Part shown: one piece after another, positions 1 through 5,520 of the stretch
Numbering within the stretch: position 1 is the first letter of the stretch
Layout: every line of letters begins with the position of its first letter
Assembly: GCA_026991065.1 (NCBI GenBank)
Contig: JALXCG010000397.1
Coordinates: forward strand, 1 to 6,112
Source of the DNA: JALXCG01 sp026991065 [NCBI: Gemmatimonadota bacterium]
GTDB lineage: Bacteria; GCA-2686955
Direction of reading: 5' to 3'
Length of the DNA stretch: 6,112 nt
Position numbers and translations under genes: made by a program
Notes under the pieces: model-generated
Seen by the model: the letters and a program-made list of their open reading frames with translations, nothing else
The model's database searches: none
Told to the model about the DNA's origin: nothing

Positions 1-2
1 AG

Positions 3-2387
3 GGTACCCCGCCCGACTCGGTGTGGGACATGGGACTGTGGGAGTTCGACGAAGGCAGCGGCACAATCGCCCACGACGCCTCGCCGGCCGCGCTCGACGC
101 CACCCTGAGCGGCAGCGCCGGCTGGATCGCGCACGACACCGGCTACGCCCTCGACCTCGATGGTCACGGCTCCGCCGGCACCGAATGGCGCCTGCTTGAT
201 CCCGGCGATTCCCTCACCGTGCGGGTCGCCATCCAGCCCACCCACACAATCGCCGAGACGCTGCCCCGGGTCCTCCTCGACATGGCCGACTATCAGCAGA
301 TCCTGGACGGCGAGATCAGCGCCGACGAATCCCACTGGTTCTGGGTCACCGCCCACGCCGCTGCCACCGCGCCGCCGGACCACTACCACGGTCGCCTGCA
401 CATCTACGCCCGCGGCGACTCCACCGCCTCCCACCTCGCCGCTCCGTCCGGAAACCACATCGCCGCCGCCCCCCACGGCCCCGGCATTCAGCAGCACCCG
501 GTTCACCAGGCGGTGCTGCCGGCCGCCCAACCCCTCGCCACCCTCGACCTGCAACTGGACCTGCGCGATCTCGACCTGATCCAGCCACCGGAACCAACCA
601 ACTCAGTCTTCTTCAGCCGTCCCGACTGCTTCACCGACCCCGACTCCAACGCCTGGCTCTTCGACCTGCAGATGCAGGACCTGCACCGCCACGGCTTCAG
701 TTGTTCCGGGATCACCCCACCCACCTTCTCCTTCGCCGGCGACGACACCATGACGCTGGAGGTCGATTTCACCCCGCTGGATGACTTCATGGAGCATTTC
801 ATGAGCGTGGAACAGGCGGTCCCGCTCACTTACTACGATCTCTTTTCCAACGAAGCACACCGGATCAGATGCCTGATCGAAGACAGCTCGAACTGCTGGG
901 ATGATCCGTATTGGAACTTCACTACACAGTTCGACTCGCTCTTCGTGCAAGCGGTTCGCGCCACCCGCGACCACTGGGCCGAGCACCCGCAGTGGCCGGA
1001 GCTGATCGGCGAAATCTGGGATGAGCCAACCAGCCACAATCACACCGGAGATGCGCTGCATCTGCTGCATCTGCTGCGTCCCGAAGGGGTAGTCGGAATC
1101 ACCCACATCGCCGACAACGACTCCAGCCGCGTTCTCTTCCCACAACTCGATATCGGTCTACTGCTCTGGCACGAGATCGATTCCACCTACCTGGCCGAGA
1201 TCGTGGCCTACCAGGACCCCGAGGATCACCACCGCATCGAGCCCTGGGTCTACAATCTCGGGCGCTTCTGGGACTGCTGGGCGCGCACCGGCCTGGAGCG
1301 CTTCGCCTACGGCTTCTTCTTCGACCGTCTGTGGCGCGACTACGGAGTCGCCGCGAATGTGGAATTCAAATACAACAACCTCGCCCCCAAAAACCGCTGG
1401 GGCGAGTCGGTGGACCCGCTCTCCTACTACCGCTCCTTCGCCGTGCCGCGCTACTGCTCCCCGGCCCTGCCCTCCCCCCACGGCCCGGTGCCGACCGTGC
1501 CCTGGGAGTGGATGCGCGAGGGCAATGACGACCTGCGCTATCTGCGCACCGCCGAAGAGCTGGCCGCTTTCGGCGCCGACAGCGACCAGCCCGACATCAG
1601 CGCCGCGGTGGTCGCCGCCAACCAGGCGATCGACGCGGTGGAAGCGGCGATTCCGGATACCCTGGACTACGCCGCGATCATCGATCCGGACGACCCCCTG
1701 CTCTGGCCCGCCGCCGACTACGACCGGCATCGCCAACAACTGGCAACCGCCGCGGAAAAACTCAGCACCTGGCTGCGACTCGGCATCTGGGATCTCGACG
1801 AGGGCGCCGGAACGATCGCCCACGACGCCTCACCCTACAGCCACGACGGCACACTCGACGCCTGCACCTGGGTTCCCGGCGTGCGCGGAGAAGCACTCCG
1901 CTTCATCCAGAACTCCGGCGGCGTAACCGTAACCGCCGCGCCGCCCCTGCAAACCGGCCGGGGCCTGACCCTGGCGGCGTGGGTTCTGGCCGAACCGCTG
2001 GGCCCGCAGCAGATGCGCGGCCGCGTCATCGAAAAACCGTCCGCCTATGGCCTCTACCGCGAGCAGAACGAGGTGGTCTTCTATGTCGACACCAGCGCCG
2101 GCGGCGGCGCCCGCCGCGAGTTGCACTGGCCGCTCAACGAGGGCAAGTGGGTGCACCTGGCCGGCTGCTACGACGGCCACGAAATGACCCTCTATGTCGA
2201 CGCCAAATGGTGCACCGCCACGCCCCAAAACGGCGCGATCCGGCACCTCGCCGATCCCCTCTTCCTCGGTTACGGCGGTCCCGACCAACCGCGCGAAGAG
2301 TTCGCCGGAGTCATCGACGAAGTGCGCATCCGCGCCTATCCCACCAGCACCTCCGCCGTGGCCGCCCTGCGCGCCGGAATCCACTGA
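3..2387 (+). CDS. LamG / GH123-like (DUF4091) / LamG secreted hydrolase, 5'-partial
   Basis: The reading frame is open from the left edge, so the true start and any signal peptide lie outside the window. The GTG at 21 and ATG at 30 have no well-placed ribosome binding site and no signal peptide follows. Numbering residues from the GTG at 21: residues 5-160 look like a degenerate LamG/concanavalin-type sandwich (GLWEFDEGSGTIAHD). About 190-520 resemble the GH123/DUF4091 barrel: a helix with 'LHRHGF' (221-226), 'GEIWDEP' (330-336), and the family-style ending 'GPVP..PWEWMREGNDDLRYL' (488 on). D334-E335 fits the Asp-Glu pair used in substrate-assisted catalysis by GH123 N-acetylgalactosaminidases. 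Residues 588-788 are a clear LamG domain, opening 'GIWDLDEGAGTIAHD' and closing 'FAGVIDEVRIRAYPTS'. It probably acts outside the cytoplasm on a glycan. The family call is fairly safe; activity and substrate are inference. Third positions are strongly G/C. Confidence 0.82.
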   Translation, partial: GTPPDSVWDMGLWEFDEGSGTIAHDASPAALDATLSGSAGWIAHDTGYALDLDGHGSAGTEWRLLDPGDSLTVRVAIQPTHTIAETLPRVLLDMADYQQILDGEISADESHWFWVTAHAAATAPPDHYHGRLHIYARGDSTASHLAAPSGNHIAAAPHGPGIQQHPVHQAVLPAAQPLATLDLQLDLRDLDLIQPPEPTNSVFFSRPDCFTDPDSNAWLFDLQMQDLHRHGFSCSGITPPTFSFAGDDTMTLEVDFTPLDDFMEHFMSVEQAVPLTYYDLFSNEAHRIRCLIEDSSNCWDDPYWNFTTQFDSLFVQAVRATRDHWAEHPQWPELIGEIWDEPTSHNHTGDALHLLHLLRPEGVVGITHIADNDSSRVLFPQLDIGLLLWHEIDSTYLAEIVAYQDPEDHHRIEPWVYNLGRFWDCWARTGLERFAYGFFFDRLWRDYGVAANVEFKYNNLAPKNRWGESVDPLSYYRSFAVPRYCSPALPSPHGPVPTVPWEWMREGNDDLRYLRTAEELAAFGADSDQPDISAAVVAANQAIDAVEAAIPDTLDYAAIIDPDDPLLWPAADYDRHRQQLATAAEKLSTWLRLGIWDLDEGAGTIAHDASPYSHDGTLDACTWVPGVRGEALRFIQNSGGVTVTAAPPLQTGRGLTLAAWVLAEPLGPQQMRGRVIEKPSAYGLYREQNEVVFYVDTSAGGGARRELHWPLNEGKWVHLAGCYDGHEMTLYVDAKWCTATPQNGAIRHLADPLFLGYGGPDQPREEFAGVIDEVRIRAYPTSTSAVAALRAGIH

Positions 2388-2452
2388 CGGCAACGGGTCG
2401 CGGCACACCCCGAGCCTCCTCCCCACTGCCTTTCTTTCTTCTTGTGTGCACC

Positions 2453-2493
2453 GCCGCCGGCGACTCCCCCCGCAACGCGGCTGCGCCGGCGGC
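2453..2493. repeat. 10-bp perfect inverted repeat with nested hairpin
   Basis: GCCGCCGGCG at 2453-2462 is exactly complementary to CGCCGGCGGC at 2484-2493. The 21-base loop contains a smaller stem, CCGC (2470-2473) with GCGG (2477-2480) around AAC. In RNA this would be a stable two-tier stem-loop. It has no T-run downstream, so it is not a standard terminator. It might stabilise the 3' end of the hydrolase mRNA. Part of the symmetry could be chance in GC-rich DNA, because each arm is itself nearly palindromic. Confidence 0.4.
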
Positions 2494-2503
2494 ACCCAGC
2501 CCC

Positions 2504-2521
2504 CCGGACCGCCGCGTCCGG
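2504..2521. repeat. 6-bp inverted repeat (CCGGAC/GTCCGG)
   Basis: CCGGAC at 2504-2509 pairs perfectly with GTCCGG at 2516-2521 around a 6-base loop. It lies only 10 bases after the larger inverted repeat at 2453-2493, so the two could fold as consecutive hairpins. No T-tract follows. Confidence 0.35.
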
Positions 2522-2626
2522 CCACTGTCGCAGCCTTGGCGCGGCGGCGCGGTGCCGCAGAAAGCACGCTCCGCGACAAGACCACCTGCACGCGCATGAA
2601 AAACGCGTTCTGTGCTAAGGTATTCT

Positions 2627-2635
2627 GGAAGGGAG
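2627..2635 (+). promoter_or_regulatory. Ribosome binding site for the double beta-helix gene
   Basis: GGAAGGGAG ends 5 bases before the ATG at 2641 and is a good Shine-Dalgarno sequence. It decides the start: an in-frame ATG at 2596 would add 15 residues (starting MKNAFCAKVFWK), keep a plausible but long signal peptide, and has no purine-rich site in front of it. Confidence 0.7.
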
Positions 2636-2640
2636 AGATC

Positions 2641-5295
2641 ATGCTTGCCCGAGTGAACTTGCTAGTTGTCCTTTCCGTTGCCGCGCAGGCGGCGACTCTC
2701 AACGTGCCGCGGGACTACGCCAGAATCCAGGACGCGATCGAAGCAGCGGAGCCGGGCGATCTGGTCCTGGTGATGCCGGGAACCTACCTTGAGTCCCTGG
2801 ATTTCCTGGGCAAAGCGATCACAGTCAGCGGCAAATCGCCCGAGGACTCCATGATCGTGGCGGCGACAGTCGTGGACGCGAGCCAGTTGGGCAGCGCAGT
2901 GCAGTTTGTTTCCGGGGAGGATCGGAACAGCCTATTGTCCGGTTTGACCTTAACCGGAGGCAGCGGAGCGCCTTGCGGAGAGCCGGGGAGCACTTGTGGC
3001 GGTGGTGTTTATTGTGAGGGTTCCTCGCCTACTCTTCACGGTTGCCGGATCGTTGGCAACGCCGCTCTCAATCCCAGAGGAAAAGGTGGCGGGGTCTACT
3101 GCGCCCAGTGCAGCCCCTTGCTGGAGCACTGCCAACTCCTCAACAACCGCAGCAGCTATCAGGGGGGGGCGATCTATGTTAAGGATTGCCCGCTGCTGGA
3201 GCTGGTCGACTGCACCATTTCCGGCAACAGCGCTGGCCAGGATGGAGGCGGTATCAGAGCCCACGGGAGCAGCCTGCGACTGACCCGCTGCAGCATCACC
3301 CAGAACACAAGCCAGAACCGGGGCGCCGGGATCAACTGCGTGCGCTGCCCCTCGGTCCACCTGTCCTACTCGAATATCTTGTCCAACGAAAGCGATCGGA
3401 GCGGTTCGGCGGGTGGACTCTATTGCTCGGAGCTGGATCAGCTGACCCTGGAACACTGTCGCATCAGCGACAATGCGGCGGGCTATGTTGGCGGCCTGTT
3501 GCTAAAGGAGAGCGTGGTCGATCTGAACGACTGCCGGATCTCCGGCAATCGCGCCACCAACGGACCGCTTCCCAACGAGGGAGGGGGAATCTGCAGCGTC
3601 AACTGTGAACTGACGGTGACGCACAGCGCCATCACCGACAACTACTGTGAGACCGGGGCGGGGGCCTATTGCTGGGGGAGTGCAGCCACATTTGTTCGCT
3701 GCACCATCGCCAACAATGTGGCGGAGCGCTGCGGCGGCGGTCTCTACCTGACCTACAGTGAGTTCAGCCGGCTGGAGCACTGTGTGATTCAGGGCAACTT
3801 CGCCGTCGGTGGAGCAGCAATCTACTGCTACGAGGAATCCGCGCTGAGCCTGGAGGCTTGCACTGTCGCCGGCAACAATAGTTCTGGACGCGAGGCTGGC
3901 TCGGTCTCCGTGACCCTATCAGAAGCCTCGTTGAAAGACTGCATCTTGTGGGGAAATCGGCCGCACGAGTTGATGGTCGGGTACCAGGGGGCGGAGCCGC
4001 TGGTCAGCTACTGTGATGTGGCCGGGGGTTACGAGGGAGAGGGCAATATCGACGTTGATCCTGAATTCTGCAACGCTCATTGTGAACCGCTTGATTTTGG
4101 CCTGGCGGCGGACTCACCCTGCCGCTCGGCGGGATCAGACGGCGGGGTGATCGGCGCTCTGCCGGTGCTCTGCGAGGATCCGCTCTCGTTCTACCCGGCG
4201 ACACATCGCGTACCGGAAGAGTATGAGAGCATCGCCTCGGCAGTGGCTGCGAGCTGCCCCGGCGACACGGTGCGGATCGCCCCCGGCACCTACTCCGAGC
4301 ACCATCTGCAACTGCCCTCCAGCGGCATTGTGGTCACCGGCTGGGACCCACTGGATGATGCGGTCGTTGCTTCAACGGTAATCGACGGTGGTGGCATGGA
4401 CGTGATCCAGTTCCTCCGCGCCGCACCCTATCTGACCACTCAGCTCTCCGGGGTTACGGTCCGCGGCGGCGGGGTTGGCATAGGCTGTCGATCAACTTCA
4501 CCAAGCATTGATCACTGCGTTGTGGAAGGCAATGCTGGCGAGTGGGGGGGAGGATTGTTGTGCCATGAAGCGCGGCCCATCATCTCTCACACGACAATTG
4601 CGAACAACTCCGCCAGCCTCGACGGTGGAGGTCTGCGGGTAGATAGCTCTTCTCCGCAACTCATCGACTGCGTCATCGCCAACAACACCGCGCAGGGCAG
4701 TGGCGGCGGCATCTCCTGTTACGACTTGAGCTACCCCGCTTTAGAACGGTGTGTGCTGGTCGACAATCACGCCGCTGGCGACGGCGGTGCATGCGCCATC
4801 GTCCACTCCTCTCCCTCGCTCACCAACTGCGTGATCGCCCGCAACCATGCCGGGCTGTGCGGCGCTGGGCTCTCTTGCGAAGACGCTTCACCCAAGCTCA
4901 CCAACTGTACACTGGTCGAGAATAGCGCGACCAGCGGCGGCGGGCTCTGCTGCCAGACGTGGGACGACAGCCCCAGGCTGCGCAACTGCATTGTTTGGGG
5001 CAACCTGCCGGAGCAGATTCTTGAGCAGAACGGGGCATGGCCCCACGTTGTGTTCTCCGATATCCAGGGAGGTTGGAGGGGAGAGGGCAATCTGGACCTG
5101 AATCCGCTGCTTTTTTCCGCCCGCGGCTTCGAATACCTGCTCTCGCCCCGGTCTCCCTGCGTGGACGCCGGCGATCCCGAGATTGAAGATGGACTATCCG
5201 ACAGCGACCCCCGCTGGCCAGACAGATTCCCGAATCTCCCGCGCTCCGACATGGGCGCCTATGGTGGCGAGGCCAACGCCGGGTGGTTGCCGTAG
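2641..5295 (+). CDS. Secreted cysteine-rich double beta-helix repeat protein
   Basis: This 884-residue protein has a short signal peptide (hydrophobic residues 5-15, probable cut after AQA at 15-17) and no C-terminal anchor, sorting tag or autotransporter barrel. It holds two complete modules of the right-handed parallel beta-helix, pectate-lyase-like fold. Module A (about 20-515) opens with LNVPRDY and PGTY (46-49), has 12 coils at 120-440, and ends in a cap with WGN, GEGNIDVDP and 'IGALPVLC'. Module B (about 521-884) opens with VPEEY and PGTY (548-551), has 7 coils at 611-788, and ends with WGN, GEGNLDLNP, SPCVDAGDP and DMGAYGG. Coils follow GGG(L/I)xC...SPxLxxCxIxxN. I count about 46 cysteines. 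The fold is shared by polysaccharide lyases and adhesins; no lyase active site was recognised, so the role (surface binding, adhesion or glycan handling) is open. Codon use is less G/C-biased at third positions than in the hydrolase gene. Confidence 0.88.
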   Translation: MLARVNLLVVLSVAAQAATLNVPRDYARIQDAIEAAEPGDLVLVMPGTYLESLDFLGKAITVSGKSPEDSMIVAATVVDASQLGSAVQFVSGEDRNSLLSGLTLTGGSGAPCGEPGSTCGGGVYCEGSSPTLHGCRIVGNAALNPRGKGGGVYCAQCSPLLEHCQLLNNRSSYQGGAIYVKDCPLLELVDCTISGNSAGQDGGGIRAHGSSLRLTRCSITQNTSQNRGAGINCVRCPSVHLSYSNILSNESDRSGSAGGLYCSELDQLTLEHCRISDNAAGYVGGLLLKESVVDLNDCRISGNRATNGPLPNEGGGICSVNCELTVTHSAITDNYCETGAGAYCWGSAATFVRCTIANNVAERCGGGLYLTYSEFSRLEHCVIQGNFAVGGAAIYCYEESALSLEACTVAGNNSSGREAGSVSVTLSEASLKDCILWGNRPHELMVGYQGAEPLVSYCDVAGGYEGEGNIDVDPEFCNAHCEPLDFGLAADSPCRSAGSDGGVIGALPVLCEDPLSFYPATHRVPEEYESIASAVAASCPGDTVRIAPGTYSEHHLQLPSSGIVVTGWDPLDDAVVASTVIDGGGMDVIQFLRAAPYLTTQLSGVTVRGGGVGIGCRSTSPSIDHCVVEGNAGEWGGGLLCHEARPIISHTTIANNSASLDGGGLRVDSSSPQLIDCVIANNTAQGSGGGISCYDLSYPALERCVLVDNHAAGDGGACAIVHSSPSLTNCVIARNHAGLCGAGLSCEDASPKLTNCTLVENSATSGGGLCCQTWDDSPRLRNCIVWGNLPEQILEQNGAWPHVVFSDIQGGWRGEGNLDLNPLLFSARGFEYLLSPRSPCVDAGDPEIEDGLSDSDPRWPDRFPNLPRSDMGAYGGEANAGWLP
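2998..3957 (+). repeat. 12 tandem beta-helix coils, module A
   Basis: These protein-level repeats of about 23-30 residues each start at a GGG/GAG/GGL turn and end in xCx(I/V/L)xxN. The C before the hydrophobic residue is present in 10 of 12 coils; in coils 5 and 8 it is Ser. Several coils also carry a second cysteine 9-10 residues earlier (GGGVYC-type), and coils 2 and 5 contain CxxC. The repeats are divergent at DNA level, so the array is old rather than a recent tandem expansion. Confidence 0.8.
3162..3169 (+). repeat. G8 homopolymer inside coding sequence
   Basis: Eight consecutive G bases cover codons at about residues 174-177. Losing one G moves reading into a frame that stops at 3281-3283; gaining one gives a TAA at once at 3180-3182. 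Either slip would remove most of the beta-helix protein. A G7 tract lies further on in the same gene at 4544-4550. Confidence 0.9.
4471..5004 (+). repeat. 7 tandem beta-helix coils, module B
   Basis: Seven protein-level repeats of about 25-28 residues follow the pattern GGG(L/I)xC...SPxLxxC(V/T)(I/L)xxN. The cysteine in the xCxI position is present in 6 of 7 coils (Thr in coil 2). Coils here are more regular than in module A, often keeping the SPxL turn. The last coil runs into WGN, the start of the C-terminal cap. Confidence 0.8.
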
Positions 5296-5308
5296 GGTTT
5301 CGCCAAAG

Positions 5309-5342
5309 CCGCAGCGCCGGTGCGCCCAAGTCCATGCTGCGG
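5309..5342. repeat. 7-bp inverted repeat after the double beta-helix gene
   Basis: CCGCAGC at 5309-5315 pairs perfectly with GCTGCGG at 5336-5342 across a 20-base loop that itself contains GCGC/GCGC around CGGT. It begins 13 bases after the stop codon. The position would suit a 3' end hairpin, but there is no T-tract, so a terminator role is only a possibility. Confidence 0.35.
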
Positions 5343-5370
5343 GGAGCAGTTCGGCTCGCCCGCGGCGGGT

Positions 5371-5403
5371 CCGCGACGATCTGTAGGCCCCAGCGTGTCG
5401 CGG
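5371..5403. repeat. 7-bp inverted repeat CCGCGAC/GTCGCGG
   Basis: CCGCGAC at 5371-5377 is exactly complementary to GTCGCGG at 5397-5403, with a 19-base loop. It is preceded by a small hairpin, CCCG-CGG-CGGG, at 5359-5369. It could be an RNA stem at the 3' end of the upstream transcript or a dyad DNA site about 54 bases before the -10 element. Neither role can be shown from sequence. Confidence 0.35.
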
Positions 5404-5453
5404 CGGATGCCCCGAGAGTGCCGTTCCCCCCCCATCCCCCTACTCCGAATCCG

Positions 5454-5462
5454 TGGTATACT
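5454..5462 (+). promoter_or_regulatory. Extended -10 promoter element TGGTATACT
   Basis: TATACT (5457-5462) matches the sigma-70 -10 consensus at five of six positions and is preceded by the TGn extension (5454-5456). The expected -35 position, about 5434-5439, lies in a C-rich run and shows no TTGACA-like hexamer, which fits an extended -10 promoter. Transcription would start near 5469, giving a leader of about 50 bases. It would let the third gene be transcribed separately from the one before it. Confidence 0.5.
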
Positions 5463-5501
5463 GAGTTGTCTTCCAACAACAACAATGGCCCAACTGGTAA
5501 C

Positions 5502-5510
5502 AAAGGAGGA
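5502..5510 (+). promoter_or_regulatory. Ribosome binding site for the third gene
   Basis: AAAGGAGGA is a near-perfect Shine-Dalgarno sequence. The GGAGG core ends 11 bases before the ATG at 5521, slightly longer than usual spacing. No nearer in-frame start competes, and the predicted signal peptide begins right at this ATG. Confidence 0.75.
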
Positions 5511-5520
5511 TCTGCGAGCC

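Larger units (their letters stand above)
2388..2640. other. Intergenic gap with pyrimidine tract and GC hairpins
   Basis: No gene is supported in these 253 bases. A pyrimidine-rich stretch at 2415-2443 lies about 30 bases after the upstream stop. It is followed by GC-rich inverted repeats at 2453-2493 and 2504-2521 and a weaker one (GCGGC 2541-2545 / GCCGC 2554-2558). None is followed by a T-run, so no standard intrinsic terminator is present. The C/T-rich, G-poor tract could suit Rho-dependent termination, but that is only a suggestion. The reading frame of the downstream gene is open through the whole gap, but the encoded residues are Pro/Arg-rich and look like out-of-frame translation of GC-rich DNA. 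Confidence 0.6.
5296..5520. other. Intergenic gap with hairpins, C-tract and promoter
   Basis: No gene is supported in these 225 bases. The first half carries two inverted repeats (5309-5342 and 5371-5403) without T-runs. A C8 tract (5426-5433) and C5 tract (5436-5440) follow. The last 65 bases are less GC-rich and hold an extended -10 element and a strong ribosome binding site for the downstream gene. Confidence 0.6.

Noticed and set aside
2194-2640. Upstream extension of the double beta-helix gene to a far earlier start
   Set aside because: It overlaps the LamG-coding end of the upstream gene, encodes Pro/Arg-rich non-domain sequence, and would bury the signal peptide. The ATG at 2641 has a well-placed ribosome binding site.
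2596-2640. Alternative start ATG at 2596
   Set aside because: It would give a 32-residue signal peptide that is not impossible, but there is no Shine-Dalgarno sequence in front of it, whereas GGAAGGGAG precedes 2641.
1830-2702. Long minus-strand open frame (290 residues), and similar ones at 1158-1823, 603-1145, 4898-5539 and 5440-6033
   Set aside because: They lie opposite clear genes and have no recognisable domain. High G/C at third codon positions of the plus-strand genes removes stops on the other strand. Composition (Gly, Arg, Val, Ala) is typical of such shadows.
2998-5004. Repeat array as a CRISPR or DNA tandem repeat
   Set aside because: The periodicity is at protein level (beta-helix coils) with divergent DNA; there are no constant repeats or unique spacers.
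2641-5295. Pectate lyase activity for the beta-helix protein
   Set aside because: Only the fold-type repeats are visible; I could not identify catalytic Arg/Asp residues of known lyase families, so no enzyme name was given.
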